A DNA stretch of 13,312 bases from Bacteroidaceae bacterium. GTDB taxonomy: Bacteria; Bacteroidota; Bacteroidia; Bacteroidales; Bacteroidaceae. The notes beneath the pieces are model-generated. The model searched no databases and was not told the DNA's origin. It worked only from the letters and a program-made list of their open reading frames with translations. The position numbers and the translations under genes are program-made. Positions 1 through 6,859 of the stretch are shown one piece after another (within the stretch, counting starts at the first letter, position 1; every line of letters begins with the position of its first letter). The stretch lies in the NCBI GenBank assembly GCA_021443285.1, contig JABUUG010000013.1, positions 1 through 13,312 of the forward strand, written 5' to 3'.

Positions 1-2841
1 TGTGCCGCTGCCGTCCTTCACATAGCGTATAACCATCCTGCCGTAATCCACAGCGTCCTTCAGGTCTGCGGTGGATGTCTGCCGGGATGCTGTGGTGAGC
101 AGCTGTTCGAGGGTGGCGAGGTCTTCCGGCTCTGCGAGGTTGCCGGGGCGCATGGACATGAGGACGGAGTTCAGTCCCACTGCCGCCTGGTCGATGTCTG
201 CCTGGGATGATTTCGCCTTCAGGGCGGTGCGCGCATTGTCGAGCTGCGATGTGAGGCGGGCGTAGCCGTTAGGTGCCCACGGTGCTGACTGCTGGCGTTT
301 CGCCTCGTTCCACCGCTGCTGCTCTGCCACACGCTGCTCTGCAAGGTATATCGCGCTCTTCAGGGAGGTGTCGTCGATCTCTGCCACAGCACTGCCTGTC
401 GCGCTCTTGCTCTTGGGGACATTCAGCAGACGGAGGTAGTGGGTGGAGTTGTCGTGGCGGTAGTAGTCGGGAAGGAACTCCCTGCCATCGTAGTTAAGGG
501 TGACGACTCCTGAGGGATTAACGGGATGACGGGATGCCTTGAGGTTGAGCGTAGCATCCTTCCAAGTCGTTATTCCTGTGGCGGTCATGGCGAGAGGGCC
601 GTACATCAGTGTGCCTAACCATGCCGACTCAAGTGCATCGCCACTGCCCACAAGGGCGCTGTTCAGCTTGTCGGGGGCATAGTCCAGATGGAGTGTGAAC
701 GGCATATCAACCGTTATCTTGTCGCCTGCATTCCACTGACGGGCGGGTATCTCGTAGTATGTCGAAGGCTTGGCGTCCTTCGTGAGAGTCTTTCCGTTGA
801 GCTTCACGGTGAATCCGTCCGTTGCCCAGTAAGGCACGCGCAGCTTCACGGCATAACAGCCTCCGCCCTTTGTAACGACGATGGTCGATTTATCCGCAGG
901 CCAGCTGCACTGCTGCTCAAACTCAACGCCCATCTGCTGCCAGCTTACTTTGGTGGGCATATACAGCGACACCCACAGCGTATTGTCGGAGACGAGGTAG
1001 GCAGCCTCCTGGTATTTCACATGATTCTCGCTGCCCGTGCCTCCGCAGCAGGTGCTTTGGGGAGTCTCGCTGCCGAAAGGCTTCGAGGCATTGAGTCCGA
1101 TGGCATACTGGTAGGTTACTCCGTAGTTGTCAGGATTCACCGAGCCGACAATCTGGTTGTAGAGCAGCCGCTCGTAGTAGTCCATCAGTGCGGCATTGTC
1201 GGGGTTGTAGCAGGCGAGGTCCTTAGAGAGCTTGGCGAGGTTATACGCGCAGCAGGTCTCGTTGAGAGTGGGGTTGGCGGTCTTTTCGTTTGCATTGACG
1301 CCGTTTGTCACCATGCTCAGTGTCTGCGTGTATGGCTGGCGGAACATCTCGCCGTTGCCCACACCGCCTGTGCAGTAGCGGTAACGCCCCTGTATCATCT
1401 GCCAGAAGTTGAGCGAGAGGTTGTAGTAGTAGGGGTTCCCGTTGCCCATATAGCTGCGCAGCGCACCGACTATCTGCGGTATGTGCTGGTTGGCGTGTCG
1501 TGTGCGGATGTCGTCAATGTTGCGCGAGAGGGCGTCGAAGAATGTAGGGTTGTCGAAGAAGGATGCGCCCTCAATGAGTCGTGCCTTGTCCGTCGGGTCG
1601 CTCACCATCTCGCTCAGTCGCGCCATGCTCTCGCCCATGCCGCCGTTCTCACCGGCAATGTACATATTCCACATCTCAAAGCGGTTGCCCGGACGGCTGC
1701 GTCGTTCCTCCTGCGTGCCCTCACGGCTTATGTATGTGCGGTAATGCAGACGGTTCCACACCCACAGCCCCATGTCTTTGGCTATCTGGAGCGCGAGCTT
1801 GTCTATGCCGTCGCGGTGAACATAGGTGGCTATGTCGATGAGTCCGGCGAGCTGCTTGTGTATGGTGTAGTATGGTGCCCAGAGCCAATGCTCGTTGTTG
1901 TATGCGCGATACATCTCCACCAGCACTGGATGCTGCGCCGGGATGGCGTTCAGGTAGCCGTAGCCGTAGTGCTTGTAGTCTTTCTTGTATTTGTCGAAGT
2001 CTGCCCATCCGCCTTTCATCTCGCGCAGCTCCTGCTCCGGCGCGAGGTCGCGTGCCTCGAAGTATCTGCCGAGCGAGTCGCTCCACACGAATGTGCGCTC
2101 CTGACACTGGCGCATCTCCTTCACCATGCGCGAGATGTTGCTGTAGAGCTGCTCCTTCTGCTTCGCATCGGTGGCAGAGGCGTAGGCGAAGGCGAGGGCG
2201 GAGAGGTAGTGCCCGGTGCCATGCCCTTTGAGCTTTATCGTCGGTGAGTCCCATCCGTCAGCCTCCTTGTAGCCGTCGGTGGGCAGTCCGTAGGTGTCGC
2301 GGTAGTTGTACAGCTGCTGGCTGACATCCCATGAGAGTATGGTGCGTATGTCGAGGTCTCGGTTGTGGGTCAGCTGGTTGTCGCCCGTTATCGACACATC
2401 GCACAGCGGCAGCGTCTGGGCAACAGGCTTTGCGGCAGGCGTGGAGTATGTGCCCTTGCATACAGAGACCTCTGCGCTGACGGCATAGCCTCGTGGCGTG
2501 CTGTCATCGCCCACGATATATCCGCTGACGGTGTAGCCTGTTCCTGCCGGCATCTGCCTGGTGTCAGCCTCCGCCTGTTCGGTGGGCAGGTCATAGTTGT
2601 TCCACAGCACCTGGCGGTATTCGCCCTTGCCGTTGGTGTAAGTCACCCACAGCAGTGCCGGCAGCCGTGGCACAGTGCCTTCGGGGCATTGCACGGAGAC
2701 CGCCTCCACCTTACTGATTGTTCGCGACATTGTGGTGGCGGCAGCAGCTGCCTTTCTTGCCGTTTGCCTCACTTTCTTTGCAGGGTATGCAGGACTGGAT
2801 AGCGTCAGTGCTGCAAGGATTATAACAGAGAGTTTCTTCAT
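1..2841 (-). CDS. GH127/GH146-superfamily beta-L-arabinofuranosidase-like protein (3' end outside window)
   Basis: The minus-strand frame opens with ATG at 2841 and stays open for 947 codons to base 1, so the C-terminus is missing. Residues 1-21 are a signal peptide with a probable signal peptidase I site (AYPA) and no lipobox. Residues about 43-128 resemble a bacterial Ig-like (Big_4) domain. The catalytic part follows, with GWDSP (196-200) and GHGTGHYLSALA (206-217), typical of DUF1680/GH127. In this superfamily a zinc-bound cysteine is the nucleophile. The likely equivalents here are E528 and C530 (NETCC), C598/C599 in TCCGGTGSE, and E498 in TGGVGNGE as acid/base. The TGGVGNGE form looks more like GH146 than GH127. 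Residues about 820-947 are helical and FIVAR-like. The expected reaction is release of beta-linked L-arabinofuranose in the periplasm or outside the cell. It starts 93 bp after the kinase-like gene and may be cotranscribed with it. The superfamily is certain; exact family and linkage are not. Confidence 0.9.
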   Translation of the reverse strand, partial: MKKLSVIILAALTLSSPAYPAKKVRQTARKAAAAATTMSRTISKVEAVSVQCPEGTVPRLPALLWVTYTNGKGEYRQVLWNNYDLPTEQAEADTRQMPAGTGYTVSGYIVGDDSTPRGYAVSAEVSVCKGTYSTPAAKPVAQTLPLCDVSITGDNQLTHNRDLDIRTILSWDVSQQLYNYRDTYGLPTDGYKEADGWDSPTIKLKGHGTGHYLSALAFAYASATDAKQKEQLYSNISRMVKEMRQCQERTFVWSDSLGRYFEARDLAPEQELREMKGGWADFDKYKKDYKHYGYGYLNAIPAQHPVLVEMYRAYNNEHWLWAPYYTIHKQLAGLIDIATYVHRDGIDKLALQIAKDMGLWVWNRLHYRTYISREGTQEERRSRPGNRFEMWNMYIAGENGGMGESMARLSEMVSDPTDKARLIEGASFFDNPTFFDALSRNIDDIRTRHANQHIPQIVGALRSYMGNGNPYYYNLSLNFWQMIQGRYRYCTGGVGNGEMFRQPYTQTLSMVTNGVNANEKTANPTLNETCCAYNLAKLSKDLACYNPDNAALMDYYERLLYNQIVGSVNPDNYGVTYQYAIGLNASKPFGSETPQSTCCGGTGSENHVKYQEAAYLVSDNTLWVSLYMPTKVSWQQMGVEFEQQCSWPADKSTIVVTKGGGCYAVKLRVPYWATDGFTVKLNGKTLTKDAKPSTYYEIPARQWNAGDKITVDMPFTLHLDYAPDKLNSALVGSGDALESAWLGTLMYGPLAMTATGITTWKDATLNLKASRHPVNPSGVVTLNYDGREFLPDYYRHDNSTHYLRLLNVPKSKSATGSAVAEIDDTSLKSAIYLAEQRVAEQQRWNEAKRQQSAPWAPNGYARLTSQLDNARTALKAKSSQADIDQAAVGLNSVLMSMRPGNLAEPEDLATLEQLLTTASRQTSTADLKDAVDYGRMVIRYVKDGSGT

Positions 2842-2883
2842 GGTATATTGGGAGATTAATTTTATTTGGAATGCCGGAATAAC

Positions 2884-2906
2884 GGGATGCCGGGATGGAG
2901 GGGGGG
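2884..2906 (+). other. Potential G-quadruplex motif upstream of the GH127-like gene
   Basis: The plus strand has GGG, ATGCC, GGG, ATGGA and then a run of seven G. This can supply four G-tracts with loops of 5, 5 and 1 bases. It lies in the 93-bp gap between the kinase-like gene and the GH127-like gene, about 43 bases before the latter's ATG. The G-rich strand is the template strand for both genes, so the transcript is C-rich here. Only the motif is seen; folding or function is inference. Confidence 0.4.
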
Positions 2907-2934
2907 ATGCAGACAAGCCTCAGGGTTTATGCTG

Positions 2935-4347
2935 TCAATAGTCTTGGATTATAGCGTCGAGGTAGCTGATGCGGCGGTTCAGCCACTGCTGCATGCTCGA
3001 CACTTCTGTGGAATGGTTCTTGCCGATGGGCCACTTCTCGTTGTCTCGTTTCACGGCATATTCATTGCCCTTGTAGTAGTTCATCATCTCCACCCACACG
3101 TCGGACATTATCTGCGGTTTTATCTCCGCCCAGCGGTCTTTGTACTGCTTCACGAACTTTTGCGACTTGAACAGGTCGGTGAAGAAGTAGGGCAGCCCCC
3201 ACGGGTCGTAAGAGCCTTGGTGAGTGGCGGGCTTCGTGCCAAGCACCAATTCGCGGTAGTCTTTGAAATAGTTGTGCGAGGTGGTCATGTTCGTCCAGTC
3301 GAAGTCGAAGCCCGCATCGAAGTCCCACAGCGGGCCGGCAGTCCATTTGCCGCCCTTGTCGCGATAGAAATAGACGGAGCGGGGCGCAACGAGCTCTACG
3401 TTCTCCACAAGCTCCTGTATGATGAGGTAGTCGATGAGCGACTTTATGTCGAGCACCTTGTCGGCAGTGTCATAGTCGGCAGATTTCACCGCCTGCTCCA
3501 CAATGGCGAACTCGTCGCGAATTAAGTCGTAGTCGGCATCGTCTTCGGGATGTTTCACGCATACGGGCATCTGGTAAACCTTCGACCAGAAGTTGTCGCC
3601 CTCCTGCGACAGTTCCGGACCGTCGTCCCTGTCGAGCGCGAGCAGTATGCCTTCCTTCTTGTCGATGTTCACGCGGTTCTTGCCCTGCTTTATCTGCTCT
3701 GTTATCTGGTACAGTCCTATGTATTCGCCGTTGAGCGTCACTTCGGCATAGCGCACATTGTTGGTGAAGGGCAGCCCCATTTTCTGCCCGAGCAGGAAGA
3801 CGAAGGAGTTCATGAGGTGTGTGGGGTCGCGATAGTTGGCGAGGAACACCCAGTCCTTGTTCGATGCCATTCCGAGGACTTCCGCTCCATCGGTCAGTTT
3901 CAGGCGGTACGGCTTCTTGGGATACCACAGCCATGTGGAGTTGCCGCGCCCACGGATACGCCCGTCGAGGACGGCTGACCACCCCTCGACGTCGGATGTT
4001 ATTGCCACTGTGCAGTGGACAGTATCTTTCTTCTCTCTACTTTTTATGGGCTGTGCGCCCACAGTGTTTATCTCTATTTTGGATGGTATGTATTTAGCCT
4101 CAACAGCGGGCTTGGGGTCTGGCTCAGGCTCAGGGGGTGTTGGTTCGGGCGTAGGCTCAGGTTCTGGTTTAGGAGGAATTATATCATCGCCGCCGCCTGA
4201 GCAGGCTGCCAATAACAAGAGGGCAGCGAGGAAGAAGGCGGACAGGGCATAGCGCGAAACGGAGGGTCTGGTGCGGCTGTTTATTCGGCACAATAGTGCC
4301 GAACACAGTGGCGCAATGGGGGCAAACGGGCTGTGTATGAAACGCAT
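2935..4347 (-). CDS. CotH-family kinase-like lipoprotein
   Basis: The 470-residue protein has a hydrophobic segment (34-48) ending in lipobox LAAC with C49, then a linker rich in Pro and Glu (about 57-80) and a CotH domain from about residue 88. Family hallmarks are IRGRGNSTW (131-139), KKPYRLKL (144-151), NGEYIGLYQITEQIK (206-220) and GPLWDFD (338-344), whose D342 and D344 correspond to the acidic metal-binding motif of CotH kinases. CotH of Bacillus spores is an atypical secreted protein kinase; bacterial homologues are widespread and mostly uncharacterised. Predicted location is the periplasm or outer membrane. The ATG at 4347 leaves an unusually long stretch before the hydrophobic core; a TTG at 4293 would give a more normal 31-residue signal peptide. 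An intrinsic terminator lies between this gene and the peptidase gene upstream, so it probably has its own promoter, perhaps shared with the GH127-like gene that follows 93 bp downstream. Substrate unknown. Confidence 0.9.
   Translation of the reverse strand: MRFIHSPFAPIAPLCSALLCRINSRTRPSVSRYALSAFFLAALLLLAACSGGGDDIIPPKPEPEPTPEPTPPEPEPDPKPAVEAKYIPSKIEINTVGAQPIKSREKKDTVHCTVAITSDVEGWSAVLDGRIRGRGNSTWLWYPKKPYRLKLTDGAEVLGMASNKDWVFLANYRDPTHLMNSFVFLLGQKMGLPFTNNVRYAEVTLNGEYIGLYQITEQIKQGKNRVNIDKKEGILLALDRDDGPELSQEGDNFWSKVYQMPVCVKHPEDDADYDLIRDEFAIVEQAVKSADYDTADKVLDIKSLIDYLIIQELVENVELVAPRSVYFYRDKGGKWTAGPLWDFDAGFDFDWTNMTTSHNYFKDYRELVLGTKPATHQGSYDPWGLPYFFTDLFKSQKFVKQYKDRWAEIKPQIMSDVWVEMMNYYKGNEYAVKRDNEKWPIGKNHSTEVSSMQQWLNRRISYLDAIIQDY
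4284..4303. repeat. Perfect 8-bp inverted repeat inside the start of the CotH-like gene
   Basis: On the minus strand the sequence reads TTCGGCACTATTGTGCCGAA: two perfect 8-base arms around a 4-base loop. It falls within codons 15-22 of the CotH-like reading frame and overlaps the alternative TTG start at 4293. No T-tract follows, so it is not a terminator. It could be an operator or a translation-controlling hairpin, or it may be coincidental. Confidence 0.5.
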
Positions 4348-4349
4348 AA

Positions 4350-4379
4350 GGGGGATAAGGGGGTGGGGAAAGGAGGGGG
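4350..4379 (+). other. Potential G-quadruplex motif just before the CotH-like start
   Basis: Four G-tracts (5, 5, 4 and 5 bases) are separated by loops of 4 (ATAA), 1 (T) and 6 (AAAGGA) bases on the plus strand. The motif ends two bases before the ATG of the CotH-like gene on the opposite strand, so its mRNA leader is almost pure pyrimidine, and it sits between that start and the terminator of the upstream gene. The motif fits the canonical quadruplex pattern; any role is inference. Confidence 0.5.
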
Positions 4380-4384
4380 AAAAG

Positions 4385-4425
4385 AAAAGTTGAGAGCGGA
4401 GTATGCGCCTCCACCCTCAACTTTT
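4385..4425 (-). terminator. Intrinsic terminator after the DUF6055-like peptidase gene
   Basis: Arms AAAAGTTGAG (4385-4394) and CTCAACTTTT (4416-4425) are perfectly complementary over 10 bp. An inner GGAG/CTCC pairing (4398-4401 with 4409-4412) can extend the stem. Read on the minus strand, the hairpin begins 11 bases after the TGA at 4437-4439 and runs into CTTTTCTTTTCCCC, a pyrimidine tail with T-runs. It probably ends the SusC-to-peptidase transcript and insulates the kinase-like gene. Confidence 0.75.
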
Positions 4426-4436
4426 AATTCAGGTTA

Positions 4437-6680
4437 TCAGTATTTCATCGTCATGTCGAAGGTAGCCACATACTGCTTGCCGTTCTTCACATAGACGAGG
4501 CAAGGCTTCACATTGTATGTAGTGCCTGCAACCGAGCAATTTGGCTTATGGCCGTAATGCAGCAGGAAGTCTTTCTCTTCATACTCCACATATATCGGGT
4601 CGTTGTTGCCCCAGCTGCCAAGACTTCCATCAGCAGTGATATAGAAGCCGGTATTGGCGGTGTAGGTGTAAGCGATGCTTCCGTCTGGCTGCAGGAGTCC
4701 GAATGTTACCATGCCCTCCTTTGGCTCTGCCGAGCCCGAAGGAGCCTGTGTGCATGAGGCGAGCTGTGACGATGTCATGACGAACGCCTGGCAAATCTGT
4801 CCCAAAATGCCTGTCTCGGTGAAATTAACCACACCCTGCTCATAGCCGGGTTCGGCCGCATTGCACTGCAGTGTGACAGGGATGTTTACACTCGTCGGGT
4901 CAACGGACGGGTCGATGTCGATATATCCGTAAACATTAGTGCCGGCAAACTTAACCTTGTATGGCAGCTGCTCGTCGGTGAGTTCGTCTTCGTCCCATGG
5001 GTGCTGGTTGTAGCTTGTAGGCGTACCTGCAACAACGAGGTAGAGATACTTGGTGCCTTCAGGACACTGGAATGTAACACGGCCTTCCTTGCCCTTTGCA
5101 GCATCGCCATAGACACGGGTGCCGTCGTTCTTGTAAGCCACGAAGCCCCAGTGCCAGCCAAGGCGCTCGTCAGAGACTGTGCCGTTGTAGTTGCTGACAG
5201 TGCCCACGTATGACTCGCTCTTCATATACTGACCTGCATCGCCCTTTGCGAGAGGAGAATTGCTGGGGAGACCCACGAAGTCGCAAGCCACAGCACCGCC
5301 GTTCTCAGGAACATTCAGACGTATTACATTGAAGCCCGAAGACTGCACGCATGAGCCATAAGCCACCTGGAACCAGTTGTCGCCAATCTCAAGGAGATTT
5401 GTCTTGTACTTGTTAAGGTGGTCTTCGCGCATATATTCAGTGAGGGCGGGTATGTCGAATGTGGCAGTGTGTGCCGCATATTCGTACAGCTCGTCGGCAG
5501 TCTTGCTCCAGTCGCCGCCGTTGTAGAGGCGGGTGTAGGTCATGATAGCATCTTCCGGATACTTAGACTCCTTCCATATACGTCCGAAAGCCTCTATGCC
5601 GTGCTTCCCTGTCCAGAAATACTGCAGGTAGTAGCTCGCATAGCGCATCCACTCATTCTCGAAAGCGCGATGGTAATTGGCGAGCCATACACCCATGTGA
5701 TACGAATCGAGAGCCTCTGCCGGATAGTCCTGCAGCGACTGCCACTGTGCACTCTGCTCCCAGTAGCCGTTGCCGCCGTTGCTGCCCGGATAGCCATAGC
5801 GGAAGCCAGTGGTGAAATCGCTCGGCGCACCGTTGTAAACCTGGTCGCAATAAACCTGATACTGGAACGAGTGGCCTATCTCGTGAGCGATGGTGGAACC
5901 TACCGGCTGGCAGGTGGATGGATTCACCCAAAGCGCGCCGATGGTGTTGTCATAGCCCGAACCTGTAGCAAGCCATTCATCCTGATAAAGGAGATAAATC
6001 TGCATTTTGTAGTTGTCGAGCTGCGACTTGCCGAGAGATGCCATCTTCAGCATATTGATGTTGGTGTTGTAGAACTGCTCTGCCTTGGCAAGAAGGTCTT
6101 CCACATCCACACGCATGGCCGGCACGTCAGTGGTAGCAGGGTCGTTGCCGAATCCCGGCTCCCAGAACACGAAGAAGTGCTCGCTCTGTCTGTAGCGGTA
6201 GAACGACCACTTTGACTCGGGGCTGAACATATCCATGCCGTAAACATCAGAGTTAGCGAAGAACTTGCTGTAGTTTGGAACGTCGTCGGGAGTGAGTATC
6301 TCCTTTGACGATGCGCCCTGCGTAAGCTTCACCTCCTTTACAACGCCGCAGGAAGAGAGCTGTATGACAGCCTCGCGGGGAACCTTAGTGGCGTTTATTT
6401 TGGTGGTGATGCCAATAGTACACTTGTCTGAACCGATGCCGCCGGTCTTGTCGAGCGTAATCCATTCCTTGCCCTCAATGGTGCCACCGAGGACCGTAAC
6501 ATTCCAGTTGGCACGCGAGCGGAACGTGATTGAAGCAGACACCTCGTCGTAGTTCAGGTTAATCTCCTTTACGTTCAGCGCAAAGATGTCGGATGTGTCA
6601 AGCGTCTTCTCGTTGGAACACGAGACAGAAACGAGCATGGCACACAGCAGTGATGCGAAATAAATGATTCTGTTTCTCAT
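4437..6680 (-). CDS. BACON / DUF6055-like zinc metallopeptidase / DUF4859-like lipoprotein
   Basis: This 747-residue protein has a lipoprotein signal peptide ending at C21 (SVSC), followed by SNEK. Residues about 32-121 form a BACON domain, with the W-rich and terminal LTQG strands typical of that family, often linked to glycan or mucin binding in Bacteroidales. The central region (about 135-460) resembles DUF6055 and has HEIGH at 266-270 with a second conserved stretch, YWEQSAQW (306-313). E308 is a good candidate for the third zinc ligand, giving a gluzincin-like HEXXH+E site. The last 70 residues contain a DUF4859-like motif (678-691, GFYITADGSLGSWG). Likely role: a surface- or periplasm-anchored peptidase acting on a glycoprotein; peptidase activity is inferred from the motif only. 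A copy of the SusC leader repeat ends 23 bases before its ATG, and an intrinsic terminator follows. M60-like mucin peptidases are an alternative comparison. Confidence 0.85.
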   Translation of the reverse strand: MRNRIIYFASLLCAMLVSVSCSNEKTLDTSDIFALNVKEINLNYDEVSASITFRSRANWNVTVLGGTIEGKEWITLDKTGGIGSDKCTIGITTKINATKVPREAVIQLSSCGVVKEVKLTQGASSKEILTPDDVPNYSKFFANSDVYGMDMFSPESKWSFYRYRQSEHFFVFWEPGFGNDPATTDVPAMRVDVEDLLAKAEQFYNTNINMLKMASLGKSQLDNYKMQIYLLYQDEWLATGSGYDNTIGALWVNPSTCQPVGSTIAHEIGHSFQYQVYCDQVYNGAPSDFTTGFRYGYPGSNGGNGYWEQSAQWQSLQDYPAEALDSYHMGVWLANYHRAFENEWMRYASYYLQYFWTGKHGIEAFGRIWKESKYPEDAIMTYTRLYNGGDWSKTADELYEYAAHTATFDIPALTEYMREDHLNKYKTNLLEIGDNWFQVAYGSCVQSSGFNVIRLNVPENGGAVACDFVGLPSNSPLAKGDAGQYMKSESYVGTVSNYNGTVSDERLGWHWGFVAYKNDGTRVYGDAAKGKEGRVTFQCPEGTKYLYLVVAGTPTSYNQHPWDEDELTDEQLPYKVKFAGTNVYGYIDIDPSVDPTSVNIPVTLQCNAAEPGYEQGVVNFTETGILGQICQAFVMTSSQLASCTQAPSGSAEPKEGMVTFGLLQPDGSIAYTYTANTGFYITADGSLGSWGNNDPIYVEYEEKDFLLHYGHKPNCSVAGTTYNVKPCLVYVKNGKQYVATFDMTMKY

Positions 6681-6703
6681 AGTGGTAAGTGTTTGAAGGA
6701 ATG

Positions 6704-6772
6704 TTCTTCATATGTGTAGTGAAGGGGTGTGGTAACTGAGGGGAGTGGAGTTATCGTGGAGTTAAAGTGACA
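6704..6772 (-). repeat. Leader repeat, copy A (upstream of the peptidase gene)
   Basis: This 69-bp segment aligns without gaps to 13232-13300, with 65 of 69 bases identical (differences at 6711, 6727, 6728 and 6755). It lies 23 bases upstream of the DUF6055-like start, just as copy B lies upstream of the SusC start. The two copies have the same orientation relative to their genes. It may be a shared promoter or leader, or a small intergenic repeat family. No convincing Bacteroidetes TTTG/TAnnTTTG promoter pair was found in it. Confidence 0.85.
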
Positions 6773-6811
6773 TTACCTTTATGCGCATGGGTCATTTGTC
6801 ACTTTAACTCC
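6758..6811. repeat. 15-bp inverted repeat with 24-base loop
   Basis: GGAGTTAAAGTGACA (6758-6772) and TGTCACTTTAACTCC (6797-6811) are perfect reverse complements. Pairing can continue outward with mismatches through about 6743-6757 and 6812-6826, giving a long imperfect hairpin. It sits between the SusE/F-position gene and the peptidase gene. No T-tract follows directly, so it is not a classical terminator, though it could stall or process the transcript. Confidence 0.85.
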
Positions 6812-6854
6812 CCTTTAACTTCACTTTAACTACACTTTAACTCCACTTTACTTT
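6800..6854. repeat. Five tandem 11-bp units of CACTTTAACTC type
   Basis: Units start at 6800, 6811, 6822, 6833 and 6844: CACTTTAACTC, CCCTTTAACTT, CACTTTAACTA, CACTTTAACTC, CACTTTACTTT. The first overlaps the right arm of the inverted repeat. Two further units in opposite orientation occupy 6748-6769 (GAGTTATCGTG, GAGTTAAAGTG). The array ends five bases from the stop codon of the SusE/F-position gene. The 11-bp period is close to one helical turn and would place each unit on the same DNA face. Confidence 0.85.
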
Positions 6855-6859
6855 TAAAG

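Noticed and set aside
520..538. Similarity of AACGGGATGACGGGATGCC to the G-rich sequence at 2881-2899
   Set aside because: The shared stretch is short and G-rich; the copy at 520 encodes ordinary sequence of the GH127-like protein, so this is probably coincidence.
688..2247. Plus-strand open frame of 519 codons
   Set aside because: It is antisense to the GH127-like gene, whose frame has clear family motifs; the plus-strand translation is rich in His, Val, Arg and Cys, lacks recognisable domains and is typical of a shadow frame.
2866..3525. Plus-strand open frame of 219 codons opposite the CotH-like gene
   Set aside because: The opposite frame encodes conserved CotH sequence; this frame has no recognisable motif.
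4184..4420. Minus-strand 78-codon frame overlapping the CotH-like start
   Set aside because: It overlaps the signal peptide region in another frame, includes the terminator and pyrimidine leader, and looks like a low-complexity artefact.
5418..6215. Plus-strand open frame of 265 codons opposite the peptidase gene
   Set aside because: It is antisense to the HEXXH domain region and shows no plausible protein features.
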